Source: Peribacillus glennii (GTDB lineage Bacteria; Bacillota; Bacilli; Bacillales; DSM-1321). From it: 64,000 nt of DNA. Positions 8,221-17,972 of the stretch are shown in pieces. The DNA is taken from the NCBI RefSeq assembly GCF_003429105.1, contig NZ_QVTD01000012.1:62001-126000 (forward strand), given 5' to 3'. The position numbers and the translations under genes were made by a program. The number at the start of each line of letters is the position of its first letter. Position 1 is the stretch's first letter. Below the pieces are notes generated by a model. The model was given only the letters and a program-made list of their open reading frames with translations, had not been told where the DNA came from and did no database searches.

Positions 8221-9903
8221 CTAATATTGTAACGTTTTTAAAGCAGCTTCTTTAATTCCTTTAAGACGTTTCATCACATTATTTTCTCCACGCCCAAAAT
8301 ATGCCTGTAAACGCACATACTCATGATAAAGTTCTTCATAAACTGCTGCATTTTCCGGTATTGGTTTATAAGATTCCTCTTTTAAGCCGGCCATGTTCCT
8401 TCCTGCCTCAACCACTGAATCATATCCTCCGTTATCAGCCCCAGCCGCTACTGCGCCGTACATAGCAGCCCCAATGGCCGGAGTAAGGGTTGTGTTTGAA
8501 ATTTTGATTTCCATGTTCGTTATGTCTGCATATATTTGCATTAACAGCTTATTGCGATGCGGAAGTCCCCCACAAGCATATAGCTCATTTACTTCTACCC
8601 CATTTTTCCGGAAGGTATCAATGATTGACCTGGTTCCAAATGCTGTCGCTTCAATTAACGCTCTATAAATTTCCTCTGGCGAAGTGGACAAAGTCAACCC
8701 TATAATCAAGCCGGAAAGATCTGAGTCCACTAGAGGAGTACGGTTTCCATTATGCCAATCCAGGGCAATCAAGCCACTTTCTCCAGGTGTAAGTTTACTT
8801 GCTTTTTTCTCAAGGAGCTCATGAACAGATATTTCCCCTGCTTTAGCTTCCTCCCTAATATAAGCCGGTACATTATGTTCGACATACCAGGCAAAAATAT
8901 CGCCTACAGCTGCCTGTCCTGCTTCATAGGCAAAGAGTCCGGGGATAATCCCGTCTTCTACTACCCCGCTGATTCCTTCTACAAGGACCTCGTTTTCACT
9001 CAAAAGCATATGGCATGTAGATGTGCCCATCACCATGACCATTTTTCCTGGTTCTGAAACGCCTACCCCTGGCACTCCGGCATGAGCGTCTATAATTCCC
9101 GCGCTTACCGCAATTCCCTCAGGGAGGCCCATTAATTCGGCCATGTCTTTCGTCAAAGTTCCGGCAGATGTCCCGGTCGGAACTACTTCTCCCCTTAGCT
9201 TTGTTTCATAAAGGTTCGATAACCGAGGGTCCAGCTTATTCAAGAATTCAGGAGCAAGATAGCCCTCTTTTTTATGCCACATTCCTTTATAGCCTGCTGC
9301 ACAGCTATTTCTTCTGAGTTCCCCCGTCATTTTTGAGGTGATCCAATCTACAGCTTCGATGAAATAGGAGGCCTCATCATATATTTCCGGTGCCTTTTGC
9401 AGCACCTCCCACACCTTTGGCAGCACCCATTCTGAGGATATTTTCCCCCCATAGCGTTTGAGCCATATCTCGCCATGCTGCTCTGCCAGCGTATTTATCC
9501 TGGTTGCTTGATCCTGTGCGGCGTGGTGTTTCCAAAGCTTTACCCATGCATGTGGATTTCCCCTGAATTTCTCCTTGTTGCAGAGGGGCTCGAGCTGGTC
9601 ATCTGTTGGCAAAATCGTGCAGGCAGTGAAATCTAGTCCTAAACCGATTATATCTGTTGGCTCAATGCCTGATTGACCTATGACCTGCGGAACAGAAGCT
9701 GACAAAACAGACAAATAGTCTTCAGGATTTTGCAAAGCGAAATCCTGATCCAATTTAACATCTAAATACGGCAGCTCTTTATCAATGACCCCGTGTTTAT
9801 AGGGAGTGACATGGGTTGCAACTATATCACCGTTTGATACATCGACTAAAACAGCCCTTCCGGATTCCGTTCCAAAATCGACTCCAATCGAATATTTCTT
9901 CAT
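8221..9903 (-). CDS. araB: Ribulokinase (AraB-type FGGY carbohydrate kinase)
   Basis: 560 residues, the normal AraB length. FGGY kinases transfer phosphate from ATP to a ketose. The AraB signature is clear: [13 protein letters not shown] at the N terminus (phosphate loop), the sugar-binding segment '[10 protein letters not shown]', and [20 protein letters not shown] with [10 protein letters not shown] and ACGGLPHRN in the second domain. Neither araA nor araD lies in the window. FucI-type isomerases also convert D-arabinose to D-ribulose, and AraB-type kinases accept D-ribulose, so this gene beside fucI may open a D-arabinose route; that is inference. A terminator separates it from the upstream fucI, so it probably has its own promoter or depends on read-through. 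Confidence 0.88.
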   Translation of the reverse strand: MKKYSIGVDFGTESGRAVLVDVSNGDIVATHVTPYKHGVIDKELPYLDVKLDQDFALQNPEDYLSVLSASVPQVIGQSGIEPTDIIGLGLDFTACTILPTDDQLEPLCNKEKFRGNPHAWVKLWKHHAAQDQATRINTLAEQHGEIWLKRYGGKISSEWVLPKVWEVLQKAPEIYDEASYFIEAVDWITSKMTGELRRNSCAAGYKGMWHKKEGYLAPEFLNKLDPRLSNLYETKLRGEVVPTGTSAGTLTKDMAELMGLPEGIAVSAGIIDAHAGVPGVGVSEPGKMVMVMGTSTCHMLLSENEVLVEGISGVVEDGIIPGLFAYEAGQAAVGDIFAWYVEHNVPAYIREEAKAGEISVHELLEKKASKLTPGESGLIALDWHNGNRTPLVDSDLSGLIIGLTLSTSPEEIYRALIEATAFGTRSIIDTFRKNGVEVNELYACGGLPHRNKLLMQIYADITNMEIKISNTTLTPAIGAAMYGAVAAGADNGGYDSVVEAGRNMAGLKEESYKPIPENAAVYEELYHEYVRLQAYFGRGENNVMKRLKGIKEAALKTLQY

Positions 9904-9951
9904 CTTTTTTTACCCTCTTTCGATATCATCTCTGTTGGCCTTAACTTTTTG

Positions 9952-9984
9952 AAAAAACCCCTGAAAACTAATCAGGGGTTTTTA
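9952..9984 (-). terminator. Terminator after fucI
   Basis: On the minus strand AACCCCTGA pairs with TCAGGGGTT around eight bases and is followed by TTTTC. It closes the SDR-Gfo-fucA-kinase-fucI unit and lies a few bases past the fucI stop. Confidence 0.85.
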
Positions 9985-9996
9985 TTTCAGATATTG

Positions 9997-11787
9997 TTAA
10001 CGGTATAACGGTCCATAGGCATTGCAGGCTCTGTAGTCTGCACCTTCTTGATCTTTGGTTCCGAACATGCCCCATGCACTTGGCCTGAAGATTTTCTCTT
10101 CGCTAACATTATGCATGTTTACCGGAATTCGCAGCATCGAAGCCAAAGTAATCAGTTCATGCCCGATGTGGCCATAACTCATGGCACAGTGGTTTGCGCC
10201 CCAGCTGTTCATTACAGAATAAACATCCTTAAAAACGCCCTCTCCTGTTAGATTAGGGACAAACCAGGTAGTCGGCCAGGTTGGATCGGTACGATTGTCG
10301 AGTGTTTCATGAACCTGTTCAGGAAGCTCAACAGTGTAACCTTCAGCTATCTGAAGAACAGGACCCAGGCCTTTAACAAGATTAATTCTTGCGCAGGTTA
10401 CAGGCATTTTCCCCCTGGTCAGGAAGTCACTTGAATATCCGCCTCCACGGAAATATCCAGTATTGGAAGGTCTCCAAAGGGTGGCGTCCAGGCATTTCTG
10501 TGCTTCTTCTTCTGTAATTTCCCAGAATGGTTTCATTGCAGGCTTGCCACCTTTTGTCAGCTCACCTGTGCCATCAAGAGCGGCCGGACCTGAATTGATT
10601 AAGTGAATAAACCCGTTCTCCGCCAATCCTTCCGGCTTATAACCCGTAACGCGTTCCACCGCATCAGGGCTCCAATATGTCCTTACATCGGCAAATACCT
10701 GGGCTGTATTTGTTAATAAGTGGCCAAACAGCATGGTTACTCCATTCAGACTGTCATTCTCTGTTGCAAGAATATATGGAGCGCGAATTCCATTCCAATC
10801 AAAGGAAGAATTCAGAATCGCTTCCATAAAGTCTCCATTTGGCAGGTGGTCTGTCCATTGGCGCTGGCCCTGGAATCCCCCGATTATTGCGTTATGGCCA
10901 AGGGCTTCTTCACCATAACCAATTTCTAAAAGCTTAGGATTTCCAACCATAAGGTCCCGGGCTATTAATGCCATCTTGACGCTGATTTCCCAATCCCGAT
11001 CCTTTTCTTCCCTTGATCTTTGCATATCTTCCGGATTGTTGTCTGGTCCTTCCTTGCAATTTTCCTTGACCCAGCTTAATGCCCTTTCGTACTCTTCTTT
11101 ATCATAAATTTCTTTATCCATCCTTCTGATGAATTCGGTGCTGTCGACATACTCATTCCTCATGCCAAGGTAGTCCTGGAAGAACTCTGCGTCAACCATG
11201 CTTCCGGCGATTCCCATGGAGACACTGCCCATTGAAAGATAGGATTTCCCTTTCATAGTGGCTACTGCAAGGGCTGATTTGGAGAATTGCAGGAGCTTTT
11301 CTTTTACATCATCAGGAATTGTTGTGTCCCCGACATCTTGGACATCCTTCCCGTAAATGCCAAAAGCGGGAAGACCTTTTTGGTTATGGGCGGCCAGTAC
11401 AGCTGCAAGATAAACTGCCCCAGGACGCTCTGTACCGTTAAAGCCCCAAACCGCTTTTGGGATGTCCGGAGTCATGTCCATCGTTTCAGACCCATAGCAC
11501 CAGCATGGAGATACAGTTATGGAAACACCTACCCCTTCTCTTGCAAATTTTTCTGCAGTCTGAGCCGCTTCTGCTACTCCGCCAATACATGTATCGGCAA
11601 GGACAAACTCAACCTGCTCACCATTATAGTGGCGAAGATGTTCAGACAAATACGCTGCAACTGACTTTGCCAGATTCATTGTTGTTTCTTCAAGAGATTC
11701 CCGAATGCCATTCCGTCTTCCATCAACGGCCGGCCTTATTCCTATTTTTGGAAGTTGTCCGTAGTATCTGTTTCTGATTGTTTTCAT
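9997..11787 (-). CDS. fucI: L-fucose isomerase
   Basis: 596 residues, the family length. It interconverts L-fucose and L-fuculose (and D-arabinose and D-ribulose) with a Mn2+-dependent ene-diol mechanism. The sequence matches FucI throughout: [21 protein letters not shown] at the N terminus, '[12 protein letters not shown]', [19 protein letters not shown], and the metal-binding acids in ATENDSLNG and the following [12 protein letters not shown]. The protein is cytoplasmic and hexameric in the family. It is the last gene of a five-gene run with 10-25-base gaps (SDR, Gfo/Idh/MocA, fucA, kinase, fucI), closed by a terminator. A good ribosome binding site (AGGAGA) supports the start. It is distinct from L-rhamnose isomerase RhaA and L-arabinose isomerase AraA. 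Confidence 0.95.
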   Translation of the reverse strand: MKTIRNRYYGQLPKIGIRPAVDGRRNGIRESLEETTMNLAKSVAAYLSEHLRHYNGEQVEFVLADTCIGGVAEAAQTAEKFAREGVGVSITVSPCWCYGSETMDMTPDIPKAVWGFNGTERPGAVYLAAVLAAHNQKGLPAFGIYGKDVQDVGDTTIPDDVKEKLLQFSKSALAVATMKGKSYLSMGSVSMGIAGSMVDAEFFQDYLGMRNEYVDSTEFIRRMDKEIYDKEEYERALSWVKENCKEGPDNNPEDMQRSREEKDRDWEISVKMALIARDLMVGNPKLLEIGYGEEALGHNAIIGGFQGQRQWTDHLPNGDFMEAILNSSFDWNGIRAPYILATENDSLNGVTMLFGHLLTNTAQVFADVRTYWSPDAVERVTGYKPEGLAENGFIHLINSGPAALDGTGELTKGGKPAMKPFWEITEEEAQKCLDATLWRPSNTGYFRGGGYSSDFLTRGKMPVTCARINLVKGLGPVLQIAEGYTVELPEQVHETLDNRTDPTWPTTWFVPNLTGEGVFKDVYSVMNSWGANHCAMSYGHIGHELITLASMLRIPVNMHNVSEEKIFRPSAWGMFGTKDQEGADYRACNAYGPLYR

Positions 11788-11811
11788 GCAAATTTCTCCT
11801 ATTCGATAGAT

Positions 11812-13284
11812 TTATAATTTGAATAACTGTTTAAAGCGCCCATAGGCATCCTGCCATTCTGATTGGTTTTGAGGTTCATAGGTTTTAACCGGGAATGATC
11901 GTTCCACAATCTCCCGCCCTTCCTTCAAATCTTTTATTTCTCCAAGGGCAATCCATTGAGATAAGGAATTTCCAATTGAACTGGCTTCCACAGGGCCCGA
12001 TATAACAGTCTTATTTGTTGCATTGGCTGTAAATTGGCACAAGAATTGATTCTGGATGCCTCCGCCGCCCATATGAATAATTTCTAGTTTCTTTCCGGTC
12101 AGAGCTTCTATCTTTTCAATGACCCACCTATATTTCAATGTTAGGCTCTCCAGGATGCATCTCAGGAAATCACCCATTGTTTCCGGTGGTTGCTGATTCG
12201 ACCCAATGCAATAATTTCTGATTTGTTCGGTCATATTTTCAGGATTGAAAAATTGTGGATCATCTGGGTCAATCAATCTTTGAAATGGTCGGGTATTCTC
12301 GATTAGCTGTGCTTCATCTTCATATGTAATCCTCTGTCCTTCTTTTTCCCAAATAGATCTGCACTTTTGTATGAGCCATAGCCCCATTGTATTTTTGAGG
12401 AGGCGATATTTGCCATCTGCGGTCCCCTCATTTGTAAATCCCCACATAAGTGCATTTTTGCTAACAACAGGCTCATTCACCTGAACTCCCATCAGAATCC
12501 ATGTTCCACAGCTCATAAAAGCCGCGCTTTCCGACTGGATTGGCAGGGATGCAAGGGCACATGCTGTATCATGTCCGGCTCCGGCAATAACTTTGACAGA
12601 GGAGATGCCTGCCTCGATATTTACCGAGTCAAGCGTAGGACCAAGCACAGTTCCAGGCTGTACAATATCTGCCATGAATTCAGAAGGAAGATTCAGCCTT
12701 TCCATCACTTCATAATCCCAATTATGCCTTTTAAAATTAAAAAGGGAGGAAGTTGTGCTGATCGTAAACTCATTCGCCTTGACACCTGATAGCATATAGC
12801 TGATTAGGCTGGGAGTCAGCAAAAGCGTCTCTGTCTTCTCCAATAGATACGGGTTTCTTTGTTTAATGGCATACAGCTGGCAAATCGTATTAATTGCGGC
12901 CGGCTCTACACCTGTCCGCTCAAATAATTCTTCCCTTGGAATGCGGCCAAATATTTCCGCTAAACTTTCTTTCGTCTGCGGGTCTCTGTATGAATAGGGA
13001 TTCCCAAGAAGCTCCCCTGTTGCAGAGAGAAGCCCAAAATCAACGCCCCACGTGTCGATTGATAAACTTTCAATGGCCTTATGCCCTTTCAGGAAACTTT
13101 TGGCCATTCCATTTTTCATTTCCTGAAAAATCCTGAGTATATCCCAATAATAATGGCCAGTCAGATGTATCGGTTGATTAGGGAAACGATGAATTTCTTC
13201 GAGAAAAAAGCTTTTGCCATCAAATCCATTTACCATCAAGCGGCCGTTTGAGGCACCTAAATCAAAAGCCCATACTTTTTTCAT
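11812..13284 (-). CDS. RhaB-type sugar kinase, probable L-fuculokinase
   Basis: 490 residues. The sequence is of the rhamnulokinase type: WAFDLGASNGRLM at the phosphate loop, SIDTWGVDFGLLSATG and GNPYSYRDPQT in the first FGGY domain, then GAGHDTACA and the late 'HMGGGGIQNQFLCQ'. Rhamnulokinase phosphorylates L-rhamnulose at O1; some family members accept L-fuculose, which differs in stereochemistry. Because it sits between fucA and fucI with gaps of 24-30 bases and there is no rhaA in the window, L-fuculose is the more likely substrate. The start follows AAGGGGGAG. The RhaB-like family call is secure; the substrate is inferred from neighbours. Confidence 0.85.
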   Translation of the reverse strand: MKKVWAFDLGASNGRLMVNGFDGKSFFLEEIHRFPNQPIHLTGHYYWDILRIFQEMKNGMAKSFLKGHKAIESLSIDTWGVDFGLLSATGELLGNPYSYRDPQTKESLAEIFGRIPREELFERTGVEPAAINTICQLYAIKQRNPYLLEKTETLLLTPSLISYMLSGVKANEFTISTTSSLFNFKRHNWDYEVMERLNLPSEFMADIVQPGTVLGPTLDSVNIEAGISSVKVIAGAGHDTACALASLPIQSESAAFMSCGTWILMGVQVNEPVVSKNALMWGFTNEGTADGKYRLLKNTMGLWLIQKCRSIWEKEGQRITYEDEAQLIENTRPFQRLIDPDDPQFFNPENMTEQIRNYCIGSNQQPPETMGDFLRCILESLTLKYRWVIEKIEALTGKKLEIIHMGGGGIQNQFLCQFTANATNKTVISGPVEASSIGNSLSQWIALGEIKDLKEGREIVERSFPVKTYEPQNQSEWQDAYGRFKQLFKL

Positions 13285-13314
13285 TCATTCTCCCCCTTTT
13301 TGGAAGAATCTAAG

Positions 13315-13974
13315 TTATTTTGACTCCTTCAAAAGCTTCTGCCTGTACTTTTCGGAGGAAAGATCCCTCAAATCTTGACATTCCTCTTCCGTTAAAATTC
13401 TTGGAACCCCTACAGTGGATGCGATTGTAAAAACCTTCGCCGATTCTTCTATAATTTGCATGAAAAAATAGGCTTCCTTCATTGTTTTTCCAACCGTTAA
13501 CACTCCATGATTTCTCATTACGATCACGTCTGTATCAGCAATAACCTCTGCTACTGCGTTTGCCAGCACATCTGTTGTCGGAATTAAATAATCCAGGTAG
13601 GAAACATTTCTGACCATTGCCGGAAAGTCCGGGAACATGCTTGGAATGCTGCATCCGGCCGAGGACACACCTACCGAGTAGCTTGGATGCGCATGCATTA
13701 CAGCTGTAATATCAGGGCGTTTGCGAAAGCATTCCAGATGCATGAGTACCTCGGATGAAGGTTTTAAATCATCAAGCACTTCACCTGTATCAATATCGAC
13801 GCGAACCCATTGGCTGTCTTCAATTTCCTGCAGATCGAAGCCGCTTGGAGATATGTACATGATATTTCCTTCCCGCATACTAAGATTGCCGCCAGCCCCG
13901 ACAACCAAACCGGATGTTACAATCTTATCTGCGTATATTCTTAAGTCTTTAAGTACTTGTGACAAAATAATCAC
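13315..13974 (-). CDS. fucA: L-fuculose-phosphate aldolase, class II zinc aldolase
   Basis: 219 residues, matching FucA (about 215). Zinc-dependent cleavage of L-fuculose 1-phosphate gives DHAP and L-lactaldehyde. Visible motifs are GAGGNLS (phosphate binding), SSEVLMHLE with the catalytic Glu, HAHPSYS with two zinc histidines, and RNHGVLTVG with a third. Related L-ribulose-5-phosphate 4-epimerases (AraD) share this fold; the FucI neighbour favours FucA. The reported start is GTG at 13974; a TTG at 13965, better spaced from GGGGTGA, is an alternative that would drop three residues. It lies between the Gfo/Idh/MocA gene and the kinase, with gaps of 16 and 30 bases. Confidence 0.88.
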   Translation of the reverse strand: MIILSQVLKDLRIYADKIVTSGLVVGAGGNLSMREGNIMYISPSGFDLQEIEDSQWVRVDIDTGEVLDDLKPSSEVLMHLECFRKRPDITAVMHAHPSYSVGVSSAGCSIPSMFPDFPAMVRNVSYLDYLIPTTDVLANAVAEVIADTDVIVMRNHGVLTVGKTMKEAYFFMQIIEESAKVFTIASTVGVPRILTEEECQDLRDLSSEKYRQKLLKESK

Positions 13975-13990
13975 CCCGTATATTTGTTTG

Positions 13991-14959
13991 CTATTTTATT
14001 CTCTCTATTAAAGACTTGACGACTTTCAGGTTCATAAGTGAACTTTCACCAGAATACACCGGCTTTTTGTTATTAATTACACAGTCTGCGAAGTGCTCAA
14101 CTTCCAATAAGTACTGGTCTCCGTATATAGTGAACTTTCTGTATTCATTTTCCTGTGTAAGTTCTACAATCCCAACTCCTGAATTTAAATCAGGCCTGTA
14201 GGAATGCGGAACACGGATAGACCCATTCGAACCGATAATTTCATATTCATTTTTCATTACTGCATCAAAGCTGCACATGAGGGTTGCATGGATATTGCCC
14301 GGATAGAATAAGGCCGCAGAAGCGGTTGTATCCACCCCATCCTGATTCATTTCCGCTGTGACTTCGATGCTAAGGGGCTCTGTTCCCAGAATATTATTGA
14401 TAGAGTTTACACAATAAGATCCGATATCATAAAGGGCTCCTCCACCAAGCTCAGGGTTAAGACGAATATTCCCCTCCCTGTCTTCCATATAAAACGAGAA
14501 GCAGGCACGCACCATTTTAATATTCCCGATTGCTTTTTCAGCAAGTAAGTCCTTCACTTTCTGGTGCTGTGGATGGAACCGGTACATGAATCCTTCCATA
14601 AAAAGTACTCCGTTTTCCTTACATGCTGAAATCATGTCTTCAAGCTGTCCGACTTCGAGTGCAGCCGGTTTTTCACAAAGCACATGCTTATTTGCCTTGG
14701 CAGCCTTAATAGTCCACTCGTAATGCATGTTGTTGGGAAGCGGTATATATACAGCGTCGATATAAGGGTCAGCTAACAGCTGCTCATAACTATCATAGGC
14801 CACGGGAATTTGAAGCGAATGTGCTGCATCCGCCGCCCTTCCGCTGCTGCTTGCAATAGCGTAAACCTCACCATTGGAAGATTTTCTAATAGCAGGAATT
14901 AACTGCTCCACTGCAATATTGGCGGTGCTTAATATCCCCCATTTGATTTTATTGTTCAT
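13991..14959 (-). CDS. Gfo/Idh/MocA-family oxidoreductase
   Basis: 322 residues. An N-terminal Rossmann domain (KWGILSTANIAVEQLIPAI, about 1-120), the family's CEKPAAL motif with the catalytic Lys, and a C-terminal alpha/beta domain (about 130-320; 'GGGALYDIGSYCVNSI'). These NAD(P)-dependent enzymes oxidise or reduce sugars and inositols. The start at 14959 follows GAGGTG with good spacing; a GTG nine bases upstream is less likely. Placement between an SDR and fucA in one operon suggests a role on a fucose-related sugar, perhaps an oxidative side path or conversion of a glycoside to a free sugar. No substrate can be read from the sequence. Confidence 0.85.
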   Translation of the reverse strand: MNNKIKWGILSTANIAVEQLIPAIRKSSNGEVYAIASSSGRAADAAHSLQIPVAYDSYEQLLADPYIDAVYIPLPNNMHYEWTIKAAKANKHVLCEKPAALEVGQLEDMISACKENGVLFMEGFMYRFHPQHQKVKDLLAEKAIGNIKMVRACFSFYMEDREGNIRLNPELGGGALYDIGSYCVNSINNILGTEPLSIEVTAEMNQDGVDTTASAALFYPGNIHATLMCSFDAVMKNEYEIIGSNGSIRVPHSYRPDLNSGVGIVELTQENEYRKFTIYGDQYLLEVEHFADCVINNKKPVYSGESSLMNLKVVKSLIERIK

Positions 14960-14974
14960 TGAATTCACCTCAGC

Positions 14975-15712
14975 TTATAGTGGTTCCGATATTGGTCTCA
15001 TGAATAATTCTATGACTCTGCTTTTTGGAGACTGCTCCAGCATAAACAGAATACCCTTTACCACGTCCTCGGCATCCAGGAACTGTTCCATCGCCGGGTC
15101 ATTTAAAGTGCGCCCCGTGCCAATAGCAAAATTTGTATTAATTCCTCCTGGACATATGCTGCCGACTTTAATACCGTATTGCCGAACCTCATGGTCTAAT
15201 GCCTGCGAGAACCCGATCTGGGCAAATTTGGTCGCACAGTAGACGGTTTCGTTCGGAAGTCCCTTTTTCCCAGCTACAGAAGCAACATTCAAGATATGGC
15301 CGTATCTTTGCTGTTTCATAAATGGAAGGACAGCCTTTGTGAATAGGAAAGTGCTCCTCATGTTGGTATTCATCATCGCGTCATAATCCTCAATACTAAG
15401 ATCGTCCAACGGCCCATAAATACCGATACCTGCATTGTTAACAAGAATATCCACTTTTCTAAAATGTTCTATTGTATAATTAATAGCCCTATCCACCGTC
15501 TCCTCTTTCGAAACGTCCCCAGAAATCTGAAGTAATGTTGTTCCGGATGAAGCCTGGATTTCCCTTGTTTCGTTGTCCAGGTCCCTTAGATCTTGTTCAT
15601 TTCTTGTGATAGCTACTACGTTTGCTCCCAGCTGCAGCAATTGTTTGGAAAGCTCTTTGCCTACTCCTTTGCCGGCGCCGGTAACGATAGCCGTTTTTCC
15701 CTCAAAAGTCAT
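14975..15712 (-). CDS. SDR-family oxidoreductase in the fucose operon
   Basis: 245 residues. TGAGKGVGKE cofactor motif, NNAGIG, a Ser in NVASVAG and the YCATK motif form a complete classical SDR active site. It is the first gene of the run SDR-Gfo-fucA-kinase-fucI, preceded by a strong AAGGAGGA, and sits 15 bases upstream of the Gfo/Idh/MocA gene. Possible jobs include L-fucose or lactaldehyde oxidoreduction; sequence alone cannot decide. The unusual PGGINTNF ending of the substrate loop is typical of SDRs acting on small polyols or ketones but is not diagnostic. Confidence 0.85.
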   Translation of the reverse strand: MTFEGKTAIVTGAGKGVGKELSKQLLQLGANVVAITRNEQDLRDLDNETREIQASSGTTLLQISGDVSKEETVDRAINYTIEHFRKVDILVNNAGIGIYGPLDDLSIEDYDAMMNTNMRSTFLFTKAVLPFMKQQRYGHILNVASVAGKKGLPNETVYCATKFAQIGFSQALDHEVRQYGIKVGSICPGGINTNFAIGTGRTLNDPAMEQFLDAEDVVKGILFMLEQSPKSRVIELFMRPISEPL

Positions 15713-15827
15713 AATGGTTCCTCCTTAGCATTAGGGGAAGTGTTGTTCTTCTATGTAATAGTTTTGTATGAAAGATATTTGTAGGCGCATTTATTATGCA
15801 TAAAAAAGATTCTATGATTTTTTTAGA

Positions 15828-15868
15828 AAAAGAGAGGGTGCCCGCATCCTTCGGGCAGCCCCCCTTAT
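15828..15868 (-). terminator. Terminator after the sugar ABC operon
   Basis: On the minus strand GGGGCTGCCCG pairs with CGGGCACCCTC around a short loop and is followed by TCTTTTT. It directly follows the binding-protein stop and separates the importer from the SDR-fucI operon. Confidence 0.85.
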
Positions 15869-15876
15869 TCTATTTT

Positions 15877-16872
15877 TTATTCGTATAAAACAGCCTTGAT
15901 TTCTTTATCATCGATGTTTTCTTTGTCATACCAGAAGAAACCAGTATCAATGTTTTTCTCTACTTTCTCGCCATTGATGGCAGCAACTGCAGCTTTGACA
16001 GTTTCATATCCAATGCCAATCGGATTCTGTGTAATCGCCCCTGTCATTGAACCATTTTTGATGGCGTCTATTTGTTGTTTACCAGAGTCGAATCCGATTA
16101 CCACCAGGTCTTTTTTGTTCAATTCGGATACAGCGTTAACAACACCGATGGCAGACCCTTCGTTTGTTCCAAAGATACCAGCAAGGTCTGGATGGGCTTG
16201 CATGATTGCTTTTGCAGCATCGGTAGATTTGAGATGGTCTCCGCCACCGTATTGAATGTCAACAATTTCGATGTCTGGATAATCTTTTTTGATTTTATCA
16301 ACGAATCCATCGCGGCGCTGGATGCCTGTCTGACTAACCTGGTCATGTGCTACTACCGCCACTTTGCCTTTACCGCCAATATGTTCAGCCATCTTGTCAG
16401 CAGCCAGGGCAGCCGCTGCGCGGCTGTCAGTTGCTGCCGTAGCAAGCGGAAGGTCACTTTCTACCCCGGAGTCAAATGCAATAATAGGAATTTTCTTATC
16501 TGCTGCTTCCTGTAGAAGAGGAACGGAAGCCTGGCTATCTAATGCTGCAAATCCAAGAGCATCTGGCTTTTTATCCAAAACAGCCCGCAGCATTTCTACT
16601 TGCTTGTCAACCTGTGACTCACTTTCAGGACCTTCAAATGTTATTTTTACATCCATTTCATCAGCTGCCTGTTCAGCTCCTTTTTTAACAGCCTGCCAGA
16701 ATTGATGCTGGAATCCTTTTGAAATGATGGCAACATACTTTTGTCCGTCATCATTTCCTCCTGCCGAACCAGAATCTTTTTCATCTGAGTTCGCGGAATC
16801 TGAATTACATGCGCTCAAAACCATTGAGAGTGAAAGCATTGCAGTTAAAAAAATACTTTTTTTCTTTTTCAA
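15877..16872 (-). CDS. Sugar ABC transporter substrate-binding lipoprotein (RbsB type)
   Basis: 331 residues. A lipoprotein signal with lipobox LSAC anchors it outside the membrane; a Ser/Gly/Asp/Asn-rich linker follows. The mature part is a Peripla_BP_4 (ribose-binding-like) fold (KYVAIISKGFQHQFWQAVKKG ... 'GVVNAVSELNKKDLVVIGFDSG'). It captures a monosaccharide for the permease and ATPase encoded just upstream in the same operon. The ribose family also covers fucose, rhamnose, xylose and autoinducer-2. FucU in the same neighbourhood and the fucose enzymes around it make L-fucose the best guess. It is the last gene before a terminator. Confidence 0.9.
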   Translation of the reverse strand: MKKKKSIFLTAMLSLSMVLSACNSDSANSDEKDSGSAGGNDDGQKYVAIISKGFQHQFWQAVKKGAEQAADEMDVKITFEGPESESQVDKQVEMLRAVLDKKPDALGFAALDSQASVPLLQEAADKKIPIIAFDSGVESDLPLATAATDSRAAAALAADKMAEHIGGKGKVAVVAHDQVSQTGIQRRDGFVDKIKKDYPDIEIVDIQYGGGDHLKSTDAAKAIMQAHPDLAGIFGTNEGSAIGVVNAVSELNKKDLVVIGFDSGKQQIDAIKNGSMTGAITQNPIGIGYETVKAAVAAINGEKVEKNIDTGFFWYDKENIDDKEIKAVLYE

Positions 16873-16928
16873 GTCCTATTCCCCCTAAAATTTTTATATT
16901 AATCTCAAAAAGAGAGTAATACCCGGAA

Positions 16929-17930
16929 TTACTTTGCTTTTTTATTTCTCAGAACATCTGTGTATACCGCAAACAGGATGACTATACCTACAACCACTGT
17001 CTGCCATTCCTGGGGAACTGACATGATGCGAAGCCCGTTTGTCAGTACACTCATGATCATAGCTCCAATGACTGTGCCAAGAATGGTGCCTTTTCCTCCG
17101 GCCAATGAAGTACCGCCAATAACAACTGCTGCAATCGCTTCCAATTCATAGCCTTGTCCAAGGGCCGGCTGTGCTGAATTCAAACGGGCTGCCATTACCA
17201 AGCCGGCAATACCTGTGAAAACACCTGCCAAAACATAAATGATGATCTTCCACTTGTTTACATTTACGCCAGAAAGGCGTGTTGCTTCTTCATTGCTCCC
17301 AAGCGCAAAAGTATACCTGCCAATTATGGTTTTATTCAGGATGATCCCTGCAATGATCGCCATTACAAAAAAGATAAGAACGGCATTAGGAATCTTTAAG
17401 CCAGGAATGATATTGCCCATAGCAATTTTTGTGAATTCTGGAGAAGCAGTGAAATAGATTGGAGCTGCACCTGATATAACAAGAGCCAACCCTTTTGCAA
17501 TCATCATCATTGCAAGTGTTGCAATGAAAGGCGGTATATTCATTTTGGCTATAGCCAGCCCGGAAATTAATCCGGCTACGGCTCCTGTCAATATCCCTCC
17601 AATTACGCCAACGATAACCGGAAGCCCCATGCTTGTTATAAAAATACCCGTCATTACCGATGTGAGGGTCATGACTGTCCCGACAGACAAGTCGATACCG
17701 CTTGTGATGATAATAAAGGTTGCACCTAGGGCAAGGATTCCAATAACAGAAGTAGATAACAGGATTCCGATAATGTTATCAAATTGAAAGAAATTGGGTG
17801 AAGCTAGTGAAAAAAAGATTACCATAACTATTAAGCTGGCAAATGCCAGAAACTGCTGTAGTGCATTCGATTTAAACCTGATCTTTTTCTCTTTGTCTTC
17901 TATTATTATTTGTGTACTTGGAGTTTCCAT
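16929..17930 (-). CDS. Sugar ABC transporter permease (RbsC type)
   Basis: 333 residues, with about eight to ten hydrophobic membrane segments and a cytoplasmic N-terminal tail rich in charged residues. The family (BPD_transp_2) signature is present in GIDLSVGTVMTLTSVMTG near the N-terminal third and 'GGTSLAGGKGTILGTVIGA' near the end. It forms the membrane channel with the RbsA-like ATPase encoded 42 bases upstream and the binding protein encoded 56 bases downstream. A homodimer is expected because only one permease gene is present. Confidence 0.92.
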   Translation of the reverse strand: METPSTQIIIEDKEKKIRFKSNALQQFLAFASLIVMVIFFSLASPNFFQFDNIIGILLSTSVIGILALGATFIIITSGIDLSVGTVMTLTSVMTGIFITSMGLPVIVGVIGGILTGAVAGLISGLAIAKMNIPPFIATLAMMMIAKGLALVISGAAPIYFTASPEFTKIAMGNIIPGLKIPNAVLIFFVMAIIAGIILNKTIIGRYTFALGSNEEATRLSGVNVNKWKIIIYVLAGVFTGIAGLVMAARLNSAQPALGQGYELEAIAAVVIGGTSLAGGKGTILGTVIGAMIMSVLTNGLRIMSVPQEWQTVVVGIVILFAVYTDVLRNKKAK

Positions 17931-17972
17931 TAAACAACACTCTCCTTAGAAATTTGAAAGCTGATGTTCTGT

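Noticed and set aside
7076..9903. An L-arabinose operon, because of the AraB-type kinase and a neighbouring regulator
   Set aside because: There is no AraA isomerase or AraD epimerase, and the regulator is a plain LacI type, not the GntR-headed AraR. The neighbours are fucose-type.
9997..13284. A rhamnose operon, because of the RhaB-type kinase and the RhaEW-type fusion
   Set aside because: The isomerase is clearly FucI, not RhaA, and FucU rather than RhaM is present. Rhamnose use cannot be excluded but is not the best reading.
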